Positions 1 through 5,703 of a stretch of 5,703 nucleotides of DNA are shown piece after piece. Numbering within the stretch: the first letter of the stretch is position 1; each line of letters begins with the position of its first letter. The DNA comes from Actinomycetes bacterium. Lineage in GTDB: Bacteria > Actinomycetota > Acidimicrobiia > Acidimicrobiales > Acidimicrobiaceae. A program made the position numbers and the translations under genes. The DNA lies in NCBI GenBank assembly GCA_021792075.1, contig JAJYVK010000124.1:1-5703 (forward strand), in the 5' to 3' direction. The notes below the pieces were generated by a model. It worked only from the letters and a program-made list of their open reading frames with translations, made no database searches and was not told where the DNA came from.

Positions 1-2133
1 GGAGCGGGCCTGCTCGGGGTTGGTAGTGAACCCAACCTGATTATTGATGACCAGATGGACGGTTCCTCCGGTCCGATAGCCCGGAAGTTGAGAGAGATTG
101 AGAGTCTCAGCAACAACACCTTGACCGGCGAAAGCCGCGTCTCCATGGATCAAGATCGGAAGTACTGGGAAATCCAGCCTGTCCGCAATGATATCCTGCT
201 TCGCTCGGACCATTCCCTCGACCACTGGGTCCACCGCTTCGAGGTGGGATGGATTCGACGCCAAACTGACAGTCAGCTCGCGCCCAGAACGGGCGGTGAA
301 TCTTCCAACGGCGCCCTTGTGATACTTCACGTCACCGGAGCCCTGCACCGTAGTTGGATCGAGATTTCCTTCAAACTCTTTGAATATCTGCCCGTAAGAC
401 TTGCCAACGATGTTGGCAAGCACATTTAGCCTTCCCCGGTGAGCCATTCCGATCACGGCCTCTTCGAAACCAGCGTCAGCGGATTTTTGCAGAAGCTCGT
501 CCACGAACGGTACGGCGGATTCGGCACCTTCAAGGCCAAAGCGCTTCTGCCCGATATAGCGGGTGTGCAGAAACCTCTCAAAAGCCTCAGCCGCATTCAG
601 CCGGGAAAGAATATGACGCTTCGCCGCCTCGTCCAGCTCACCGGCAACGCCCTCTACCTGGCTTTGTATCCACCTTTTCTGGACAGGGTCAGATATGTGC
701 ATATACTCGTAACCGATGGTTCGGCAATAGGCGTCTCTGAGCACTGCCATTATCATTGACAGAGTCATCTTCTCCTTGCCGGCAAATCCGCCGGTGAAAA
801 ATGTGCGATCCAGATCCCAGACGGTTAGACCGTAAGTCAAGGGATCAAGCTCCGCCTGCAATGACGGCTTCATCAGCCCCAAGGGATCAAGATCTGCCAA
901 GAGGTGACCGCGAACGCGGTAGTTGTTTATCAGAGTGTGAATGCGTACCTGCTTGGCCGCCTTGGAGAGCTCCGAGTCGCCAATCTGCCGATCCTCCTCC
1001 CAGACGAACGGCCGACCGATCACCCCAAGCGAGCTGAAGACCTCTTCGTAGAAGTCGTGCTTCCCGATCAAAAGCTCGTAGAGGCGAGCAAGAAATAGCC
1101 CAGACTCAGCGCCCTGGATCACCCTGTGATCATATGTCGACGTTATGGTTACAGACTTAGATACCCCGAGTTCTGCAAGAGTACCGGGATCCACCGATCC
1201 AAGTTCCGCCGAGTACGCCAAAGAGCCCACCCCGATGATGACCCCTTGTCCGGCCATCAAGCGCGGAATTGAGTGCTCTGTACCAATTGTTCCCGGATTG
1301 GTGAGTGACGCCGTTGCGCCGGCAAAGTCGTCGGGCGAAAGCTTGTTCGTGCGAACCTTTCTTATCAACTCCTCATATGCGTTCAGAAATTGAGCAAAAT
1401 TCTGCGACTCGGCAGCTTTGATCACTGGTACATAAAGAGTCCTGCTGCCATCAGCCTTGGCCACATCAACCGCTATCCCGAGATTTATCGAAGCCGACCG
1501 TATAACTCCTGGATTTCCTTTGCCGTCGGCGTCCGTAACAAAAACTGAATTCATTGCCGGAACAGCCTTCATGGCCTGGACGATCGCGTATCCGATGAGG
1601 TGGGTGAAGCTCACCTTCCCTCCCTGAACCCTCGCGAGCTGGTTATTTATTGTCGCCCTGTTAACTTCGAGGAGCTTGGCTGGGATCGTCCGCACAGATG
1701 TAGCAGTCGGTACTCCAAGTGAGATCTCCATATTCGCAACGATCTTCGACGCCGCGCCGCGAAGAACCGTCGCACCTTCAACCGGCACCTGGTGAAGCAC
1801 TGGAGCAGCCGTCCTACTCGGCGTAACCGCTCCGTCGACTGAGCCTGCTTCGGAAACTATCGCCTCACTTTTCGCACCCTCACCTAGCCGCGAGCGAACG
1901 TCGGCGGCGGAATCCTGCTGAATCGGTGCTGTTGTTGCCATTTGAGAGCTAGCTTCAATCACGTTGCTATTGGCTTGCGCTATTTGTTCTGCGATCGGCT
2001 TGTAGTCTGCAAAAAACTCCTGCCAGCTGGGTGACACTGAGCCAGGATCATTTAGGAATTGCTCGTACATCTCATCTACTAGCCATGCGTTGGGACCGAA
2101 AGCCCCATAAGTTAACGACCTGTTGTTCGCCAT
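1..2133 (-). CDS. kgd: Multifunctional 2-oxoglutarate decarboxylase / dehydrogenase E1-E2 fusion, Kgd (3' end outside window)
   Basis: This is the TCA-cycle enzyme that decarboxylates 2-oxoglutarate with thiamine diphosphate, working in the cytosolic 2-oxoglutarate dehydrogenase complex. All 711 codons in the window are open; the C-terminal part is missing. The N-terminal segment (FGPNAWLVDEMYEQF, residues 12-26, then SWQEFFADY near 36-44) is the actinobacterial E1o N-terminus, followed by an Ala/Ser-rich linker (about 50-110). An E2 acyltransferase domain (about 110-345) carries the catalytic motif DHRVIQG with His336; there is no lipoyl domain before it, as usual for this family. The E1 domain follows: YMHI near 480, GQKRFGLEGAES near 509-520, GMAHRGRLNV (562-571), GDVKYH (600-605), SNPSHLEAVDP (626-636), and the thiamine-diphosphate/Mg motif HGDAAFAGQG (663-672) with NNQVGFTT (697-704). 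ATG 2133 is the first start after an in-frame TAG, but no good Shine-Dalgarno precedes it. Family full length is about 1,200 residues. Identification is very secure. Confidence 0.97.
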   Translation of the reverse strand, partial: MANNRSLTYGAFGPNAWLVDEMYEQFLNDPGSVSPSWQEFFADYKPIAEQIAQANSNVIEASSQMATTAPIQQDSAADVRSRLGEGAKSEAIVSEAGSVDGAVTPSRTAAPVLHQVPVEGATVLRGAASKIVANMEISLGVPTATSVRTIPAKLLEVNRATINNQLARVQGGKVSFTHLIGYAIVQAMKAVPAMNSVFVTDADGKGNPGVIRSASINLGIAVDVAKADGSRTLYVPVIKAAESQNFAQFLNAYEELIRKVRTNKLSPDDFAGATASLTNPGTIGTEHSIPRLMAGQGVIIGVGSLAYSAELGSVDPGTLAELGVSKSVTITSTYDHRVIQGAESGLFLARLYELLIGKHDFYEEVFSSLGVIGRPFVWEEDRQIGDSELSKAAKQVRIHTLINNYRVRGHLLADLDPLGLMKPSLQAELDPLTYGLTVWDLDRTFFTGGFAGKEKMTLSMIMAVLRDAYCRTIGYEYMHISDPVQKRWIQSQVEGVAGELDEAAKRHILSRLNAAEAFERFLHTRYIGQKRFGLEGAESAVPFVDELLQKSADAGFEEAVIGMAHRGRLNVLANIVGKSYGQIFKEFEGNLDPTTVQGSGDVKYHKGAVGRFTARSGRELTVSLASNPSHLEAVDPVVEGMVRAKQDIIADRLDFPVLPILIHGDAAFAGQGVVAETLNLSQLPGYRTGGTVHLVINNQVGFTTNPEQARS

Positions 2134-2374
2134 ATGCTTAGACGTAACCTATCTTTTTAAAGTATTTAGAGCCGATATAACAGGCTAGTAACGCCAAGGT
2201 TAAAAACACCTAAATTATCGACTGTGCAGAGAAATAATACCGACGACATTCCTGCACGCAATTCTAATTCGATGCGGAAGAAACCGCTGATGCGGATGCA
2301 ATCCGGGGTTCTGACACTACCATTTCTGTAGTCGCAATTTCATTTGGGATTAATTGAATATGCTGGGAGGGTCG
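2134..2374. other. Divergent intergenic region between kgd and the hydrolase side
   Basis: This stretch separates kgd (leftward) from the rightward genes and must hold the kgd promoter. It is more AT-rich than its flanks near kgd. I see a TATATC hexamer on the minus strand (plus positions 2174-2179) that could be a -10, but no convincing -35 at the right distance. A 7-base inverted repeat TTTTTAA/TTAAAAA (2154-2160 and 2200-2206) and the repeats at 2271-2305 are the only other structure. No gene is supported here. Confidence 0.6.
2271..2305. repeat. Direct repeat GATGCGGA x2 with an overlapping dyad
   Basis: The octamer GATGCGGA occurs at 2271-2278 and again at 2289-2296, an 18-base period. 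The second copy runs into a perfect short dyad, CGGAT-GCA-ATCCG (2293-2305), and the first is followed by GCGG-aagaaa-CCGC (2274-2287). The arrangement in a divergent intergenic region resembles a regulator binding site, but the arms are short and chance is possible. No regulator is assigned. Confidence 0.3.
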
Positions 2375-2593
2375 GTGAAATTAGATGCAAGTTTATTTGA
2401 AGCAGCTCTATCAGCGATCGAGGTATCTGCCAAACGTGTAACAACTCGGAAAGGCTGCACGAAACTCCAGCAACCATCCCTGTTCGGCCCAACACCGCCC
2501 GTCACAAAAGTTTGGCAAGCCGTTGTCAACCAAGAACGATCGTTCAACTTTGGGCAACTTGACCACCCGAAACAGACTAGGGCTGGTTCCTGA
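2375..2593 (+). CDS. Doubtful small ORF upstream of the hydrolase, unknown function
   Basis: An open frame of 73 residues if started at GTG 2375, which has a GGGAGG run (2365-2370) four bases upstream. In-frame ATG 2360 and TTG 2354 would lengthen it slightly. I recognise no domain, signal peptide or membrane segment; the product begins MKLDASLFEAALSAI, which could be a short helix, and then turns into low-conservation-looking sequence rich in Thr, Lys and Gln. Its TGA stop (2591-2593) is followed after one base by the GTG proposed as the hydrolase start, so it could be a translated leader coupled to that gene. It could equally be noncoding or the remnant of a decayed gene. Frames on the other strand over the same bases look no better. 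Confidence 0.22.
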   Translation: MKLDASLFEAALSAIEVSAKRVTTRKGCTKLQQPSLFGPTPPVTKVWQAVVNQERSFNFGQLDHPKQTRAGS

Positions 2594-2594
2594 A

Positions 2595-3422
2595 GTGTCA
2601 CAACAAAAAGAGGAGCTCTACGAGCCTAAGCCGCCTCCCCAAATCCAGCCGATCGTCCTCAACTCAGATGTCCGATCAAGTCGCTGGCCCAGAGTTCTAT
2701 TAGTACACGGCACAATGGACAGATCGACCTCCTTCAAGAGGGCTGCAAGGCATTTGGCAGGATACGAGGTCATATCGTACGATCGGCGAGGCTATGGGAC
2801 ATCACTTTTTAGTACTCCTTTAGGGACTCCGCAAAAGGTGAGTTGGCAACAGCATCTAAGCGATTTGGCAGAGATCATAAGGACTAGACCGACCGTTGTA
2901 TTCGGCCACTCCTACGGCGGAACTCTTACACTTCTAGCTGCGGAGCGCGGTCTAGAAAATCTCGTTGGCATCGTAACCTTTGAGCCGCCACTCTCGTGGT
3001 GGCCGGGATGGTCGAAGTGGTCGGCCCATTCGATGGATCCCGCAGAGGAGATCGACTTCGAATGGGCCCAAGCTGAGGCCAGACGTTTCATGATCGCTCA
3101 AATCGGTGAAGAAAACTGGAAACGGCTTCCCAGCAAGACAAAACGCATGAGAGAGTCCGAGGGCGTGACAATGGTTTCCGAGATGAGCTCGATGGCTCAC
3201 CTGCACCCTGCGCTAGACCCAAAAAGGATCAAGGTGCCGGCGATCATCGCGAGATCCGAAGATGCACCGGAAAGGCATGTAAGAGCTAGTCGATTTCTGG
3301 TCGAGAACATTCCCAACTCACAGCTCCGAATCATCTCAGGAACAAGCCACGGCGTCCACCTGCAGAGGCCTGAGAAAGTCGCGGAGCTGCTTCGCGAGCT
3401 TATAGGATTCTGCCACCAGTAA
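2595..3422 (+). CDS. Alpha/beta-hydrolase fold protein
   Basis: A probable soluble serine hydrolase of the Abhydrolase_6 type; substrate unknown. With GTG 2595 as start it has 275 residues, the normal size. Beta-strand VLLVHG (about 34-39) supplies the oxyanion-hole HG, YDRRGYG lies at 62-68, the nucleophile elbow GHSYGG has Ser106 at its centre, the likely acid is Asp223 (in SEDAPERH), and the catalytic His is His252 in SGTSHGVHLQRPE. A Trp-rich cap segment (LSWWPGWSKW) follows the nucleophile strand, and the following helical part probably forms the lid. The catalytic set is complete. The start is uncertain: there is no ATG before the HG motif, the frame is closed by TAA at 2439, and the only candidates are TTG 2523 (299 residues) and GTG 2595; neither has a strong ribosome site. 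GTG leaves about 36 residues before HG, as expected for the fold. No signal peptide. The epimerase-like gene starts 272 bases downstream. Confidence 0.88.
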   Translation: MSQQKEELYEPKPPPQIQPIVLNSDVRSSRWPRVLLVHGTMDRSTSFKRAARHLAGYEVISYDRRGYGTSLFSTPLGTPQKVSWQQHLSDLAEIIRTRPTVVFGHSYGGTLTLLAAERGLENLVGIVTFEPPLSWWPGWSKWSAHSMDPAEEIDFEWAQAEARRFMIAQIGEENWKRLPSKTKRMRESEGVTMVSEMSSMAHLHPALDPKRIKVPAIIARSEDAPERHVRASRFLVENIPNSQLRIISGTSHGVHLQRPEKVAELLRELIGFCHQ

Positions 3423-3513
3423 ATATTGTGGAGACTAAGAGATGTACGCGAGATTGCTCTACTAAACGAACAGCCCCACTCGTTGAGCGATTGCCAGCAG
3501 AACCCCGACAACG

Positions 3514-3523
3514 TGCTTATACT
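3514..3523 (+). promoter_or_regulatory. Possible promoter -10 region (TATACT)
   Basis: TATACT at 3518-3523 resembles a sigma-70-type -10 box and has a TG dinucleotide at 3514-3515, one base off the extended -10 spacing. The nearest -35-like hexamer, TTGCCA at 3491-3496, is 21 bases away, which is too far. If used, transcription would begin near 3530 and give the SDR gene a leader of about 165 bases. Confidence 0.22.
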
Positions 3524-3541
3524 CTAGGGGAAATAGAATCC

Positions 3542-3595
3542 ATGACACCAGTCCAACCTAGATCTGAAAGTAATGTGACCCCGTCAAGACATTGA
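3542..3595 (+). CDS. Possible 17-residue upstream ORF (leader peptide candidate)
   Basis: An ATG at 3542 opens 17 codons closed by TGA (product MTPVQPRSESNVTPSRH). An AGGGG run lies 11 bases upstream, a little far for a ribosome site. It sits in the presumed leader of the SDR gene, ahead of the inverted-repeat structure. It has no run of one amino acid of the kind that marks attenuator leader peptides. An ORF this short is expected by chance. Confidence 0.12.
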   Translation: MTPVQPRSESNVTPSRH

Positions 3596-3608
3596 GAATT
3601 GTGTGATA

Positions 3609-3664
3609 TTGGAAATAACAAGCCGCTTTCTCACGTTGGCTTTGAAAGCGCGGGCCATTTCCAA
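3609..3664 (+). promoter_or_regulatory. Nested inverted repeat, possible structured 5' leader of the SDR gene
   Basis: An outer perfect 8-base pair of arms, TTGGAAAT (3609-3616) and ATTTCCAA (3657-3664), encloses an inner hairpin with perfect 7-base arms CGCTTTC (3624-3630) and GAAAGCG (3644-3650) around a 13-base loop; one more C-G pair can form past a bulged C3651. The element ends 18 bases before the GGAGG ribosome site. There is no following T-run, so it is not an intrinsic terminator. It could be an mRNA leader structure or a DNA-level binding site. It matches no riboswitch class I know. Confidence 0.4.
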
Positions 3665-3682
3665 CTCAGCGCTGATCGCCAC

Positions 3683-3687
3683 GGAGG
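3683..3687 (+). promoter_or_regulatory. Strong ribosome binding site (GGAGG) fixing the SDR start
   Basis: GGAGG lies seven bases before ATG 3695, an ideal spacing. It decides against the longer in-frame alternative beginning with TTG at 3599, whose extra 32 residues have no similarity to the family N-terminus. Confidence 0.85.
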
Positions 3688-3694
3688 TAACGCC

Positions 3695-4591
3695 ATGAAG
3701 ATTCTAGTTAGCGGAGCAAGCGGCCTGATCGGTTCAGCAGTGGTAGCGGAACTGGCTCTGGGCGGACACGATGTCTACACATTGGGACGAAATCTAAACA
3801 AGGATCCTAAAGCTCTCCACTGGGATATCGAGGCCAGAACAGGAAGCTTGAAAAGCATTGAAAGCCTTCAAGGTGTCATTCACCTTTCCGGTGAATCAAT
3901 TGGCAACAAACGTTGGACTAACCAGCAAAAGAAGAAAATCGTCGCCAGCCGGCTCGAAGGCACGCACTTTTTGATTGATCTCCTAGCTGAGGCAGATCTC
4001 AAACCCGAAGTGTTCATCGCCGCCTCAGCCATCGGGATATATGGAAACCGCAATGACGAGACCCTCGACGAATCGTCCGAACCAGGCAATGGCTTTCTCG
4101 CCTCGTTGGTACTCGACTGGGAACAGGAGGCCAGACAGGCGCAGTCCATTGCCACACGAGTCGTATTCGCGCGAACAGGCGTGGTTCTCTCGACCTACGG
4201 CGGCATGCTGGCTAAGCAGCTCACGCTGTTCAAATACGGCCTAGGGGCTGTACTCGGGAGCGGGAAACAGTATCTCAGCTGGATCCATCTTGAAGACGAA
4301 GTACGCGCGATCGTGGCTTCGCTTACAAACCCAAACATCTCAGGTGCTGTGAATTTGGTCTCTCCAAACCCGGTAACAAATCTAGATTTCTCAAAAACTC
4401 TCGCCAGAGTCCTACACAGGCCTCTGTTTTTCAAAGTGCCAGCTCTTGCCTTGGAGCTGACACTCGGAAAGGAATTTGCGGATGAGATGTTGTTCGCATC
4501 CCAGCGCGTCGCTCCAACAGTTCTAGAAAAAGCCGGGTTCGAATTCAGATTTCCGGACCTTGAAAACGCCCTATCAGACCTACTTAGATGA
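3695..4591 (+). CDS. TIGR01777-family NAD(P)-binding SDR protein (YfcH/SDR39U1-like epimerase family)
   Basis: A 298-residue extended/atypical short-chain dehydrogenase-like protein of the TIGR01777 family, usually annotated as an epimerase; the true substrate of the family is not established. The Rossmann glycine motif GASGLIG is at 7-13. Family signatures follow: SGESIGNKRW (65-74) with the Lys-rich helix and SRLEGT, ASAIGIYG with Tyr116, the DE..DE..E.G.GFL segment, DWEQEA, FARTGVVLS, LGSGKQYLSWIHLED, and NLVSPNPVTN (220-229). The last 50 residues or so (LGKEFADEMLFASQRV...EKAGFEFRFPDL) form the DUF1731 C-terminal domain. Length and ends match full-length family members, with no lesion. 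Start chosen from GGAGG at the right distance and from MKILVSGASG being the family's N-terminus. The ABC1 kinase gene begins 13 bases after the stop, so the two are probably co-transcribed. Confidence 0.94.
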   Translation: MKILVSGASGLIGSAVVAELALGGHDVYTLGRNLNKDPKALHWDIEARTGSLKSIESLQGVIHLSGESIGNKRWTNQQKKKIVASRLEGTHFLIDLLAEADLKPEVFIAASAIGIYGNRNDETLDESSEPGNGFLASLVLDWEQEARQAQSIATRVVFARTGVVLSTYGGMLAKQLTLFKYGLGAVLGSGKQYLSWIHLEDEVRAIVASLTNPNISGAVNLVSPNPVTNLDFSKTLARVLHRPLFFKVPALALELTLGKEFADEMLFASQRVAPTVLEKAGFEFRFPDLENALSDLLR

Positions 4592-4604
4592 ATTTAAGAC
4601 AGAT

Positions 4605-5703
4605 ATGAGACGAACTGGAACATTAAAAGGGTCACTTAGAACCAGATTCAATCGCCTTGCTAAGATGTCGACCCTTACGGCCAGGATCGCTGCGACATAT
4701 TTGACATTCAAATCAAGAACCATATTTTCCAACGCTTCCCGCAAGGAAGAACTTAACCGAGAGTTCGAAATAAAGAGCGCAAATCAGGTGGTAGAGACGC
4801 TCGGCCAGATGCGAGGGGTGATGATGAAGCTCGGTCAGATGGCAGGCTATCTCGACGACGGCATCCCAGAGAACGTGAAGGCCACCCTAGGGACTCTCTA
4901 CAACAGCGTTCCTCCAATGACGAGGGAGCTGGCTGAAAGAACCATCGAAATCGAGCTAGGAGCCCCGCTGGACAGCGTTTTTGCGTCTTTTGATCTCGAT
5001 CCGATCGCCGCGGCCTCAATTGGCCAGGTGCATAGGGCGATAACCAAATCAGGAAACGCAGTTGCCGTGAAGATCCAATATCCCGACGCAGCTTCGACAA
5101 TGGCCGCGGATCTCGCGAACACCGATGCAATGTCTCGCATCATCGGTCTTGCCTTTCCGAACATTGACACCAAGCGAGTCGTAACTGAGATAAGGGAAAG
5201 GATGCTCGAAGAGCTTGACTATCAAATCGAAGCCAGAAACCAAGAGCTCTTCCACAACTACTACAGAGGCCATCCATTTATCCACATTCCGCGCATTTAT
5301 CCGGAACTCTCTACAAAGCGACTCCTGGTGACGGAACTCGTCACAGGAAGCAGCTTCGACGAAGCTTTGACATGGCCAGCTACCGAACGCAATCTAGCAG
5401 CTGAGACCATCTATAGATTTGTCTTTGGCTCCCTGTACCGGATTGCTGCCTTCAATGGAGACCCGCATCCAGGCAACTACATCTTCCACAAAGCGGGCAA
5501 GGTGACCTTTCTTGATTTTGGACTGACAAAGGTATTCCAACCAGCGCATTTGTTTGTCTTCGAATCGATGATAAGAACGATACTGATAGAACCGAACCCA
5601 GATGAGTTCAGAAAGGTAATTGAATCGGCTGGACTGATACCACCGGACTCGCCGCTGGCCACGTCTGAGATCGTGGAGTACTTCGAGCACTTTTATGCCT
5701 TTC
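4605..5703 (+). CDS. ABC1/AarF/UbiB (ADCK)-family atypical kinase (3' end outside window)
   Basis: The first 366 codons of an ABC1-family protein-kinase-like ATPase; members elsewhere support isoprenoid quinone or lipid metabolism. Family signatures are all present: the KxGQ motif KLGQ (75-78) in its N-terminal helical extension, the Ala-rich nucleotide loop AAAS (135-138) followed by IGQVHRA, the AVK lysine Lys156, the ExD motif in EELDYQIEA (Glu203, Asp205), the catalytic-loop equivalent NGDPHPGN (284-291), and DFG at 304-306. The FNGDPHPGN wording and MKLGQMAGYLD resemble the actinobacterial subgroup that includes mycobacterial Rv3197, from memory. The N-terminus is basic with a short hydrophobic patch but no clear membrane segment in this part. 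ATG 4605 lacks a strong ribosome site (AAGA nearby) and sits 13 bases after the SDR stop, suggesting translational coupling; Met21 is a less likely alternative. As the suspected host group uses menaquinone, a ubiquinone role should not be assumed. Confidence 0.95.
   Translation, partial: MRRTGTLKGSLRTRFNRLAKMSTLTARIAATYLTFKSRTIFSNASRKEELNREFEIKSANQVVETLGQMRGVMMKLGQMAGYLDDGIPENVKATLGTLYNSVPPMTRELAERTIEIELGAPLDSVFASFDLDPIAAASIGQVHRAITKSGNAVAVKIQYPDAASTMAADLANTDAMSRIIGLAFPNIDTKRVVTEIRERMLEELDYQIEARNQELFHNYYRGHPFIHIPRIYPELSTKRLLVTELVTGSSFDEALTWPATERNLAAETIYRFVFGSLYRIAAFNGDPHPGNYIFHKAGKVTFLDFGLTKVFQPAHLFVFESMIRTILIEPNPDEFRKVIESAGLIPPDSPLATSEIVEYFEHFYAF

Noticed and set aside
55..1393. Several plus-strand open frames (55-429, 439-759, 801-1037, 904-1098, 1145-1393)
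   Set aside because: They are antisense to the continuous kgd frame, which carries all expected motifs; none has recognisable domain content.
2350..2601. Minus-strand open frame of 83 codons
   Set aside because: No recognised motif, and a Trp/Cys/Arg-rich composition typical of chance frames.
3465..3488. Possible terminator after the hydrolase (AACGA/TCGTT arms)
   Set aside because: Only five pairs in the core and no T-run after it.
2952..3511. Minus-strand frames opposite the hydrolase (2952-3206, 3197-3511)
   Set aside because: Antisense to a hydrolase with a complete catalytic set; low-complexity Ser/Arg/Cys content.
3599..3694. 32-residue N-terminal extension of the SDR protein from TTG 3599
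   Set aside because: ATG 3695 has GGAGG at ideal spacing and begins exactly at the family N-terminus; the extension would also translate the inverted repeats.
4588..4608. ATG overlapping the SDR stop (ATGA) as the start of the ABC1 gene
   Set aside because: That frame closes after six codons; the kinase frame begins at ATG 4605.
4753..5690. Minus-strand frames opposite the ABC1 kinase gene (4753-5130, 4898-5173, 5049-5285, 5394-5690, 5477-5662)
   Set aside because: Shadows of the kinase frame, which carries KxGQ, AAAS, ExD, DPHPGN and DFG in order.
1..5703. Mobile element, CRISPR array, tRNA or rRNA
   Set aside because: No transposase, spaced identical repeats, terminal inverted repeats or conserved RNA sequence was seen on either strand.

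Overview
The window looks like a chromosomal housekeeping segment from an actinobacterium of moderate GC (roughly half GC by eye). The strongest pointer is the minus-strand gene at the left edge. It fuses an E2-type acyltransferase domain, without a lipoyl domain, to an E1 2-oxoglutarate dehydrogenase domain, which is the Kgd/OdhA architecture typical of Actinobacteria. The N-terminal wording (FGPNAWLVDEMY) also fits. A lower-GC, possibly Acidimicrobiia-like lineage is a guess I cannot test here.

Layout: positions 1-2133 (minus) hold the N-terminal 711 codons of kgd, uninterrupted and running off the left edge. Positions 2134 to about 2594 are a divergent control region with repeats and one doubtful small reading frame. 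Positions 2595-3422 (plus) encode an alpha/beta-hydrolase that has to use a non-ATG start. Positions 3423-3694 are an intergenic stretch with a nested inverted repeat (possible structured leader) just ahead of a strong Shine-Dalgarno sequence. Positions 3695-4591 (plus) encode a TIGR01777-family NAD(P)-binding SDR protein. Positions 4605-5703 (plus) encode an ABC1/AarF/UbiB-type atypical kinase cut off by the right edge.

kgd feeds the TCA cycle and is transcribed away from the other three genes. The SDR and ABC1 genes are 13 bases apart and probably form one transcription unit. The hydrolase lies 272 bases upstream of them and may be separate. I found no mobile element, CRISPR array, rRNA or tRNA. 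I see no convincing evidence of a new multi-gene system. The points most worth a second look are the nested inverted repeat before the SDR gene, the start region of the hydrolase, and the conserved-pair question for SDR plus ABC1.
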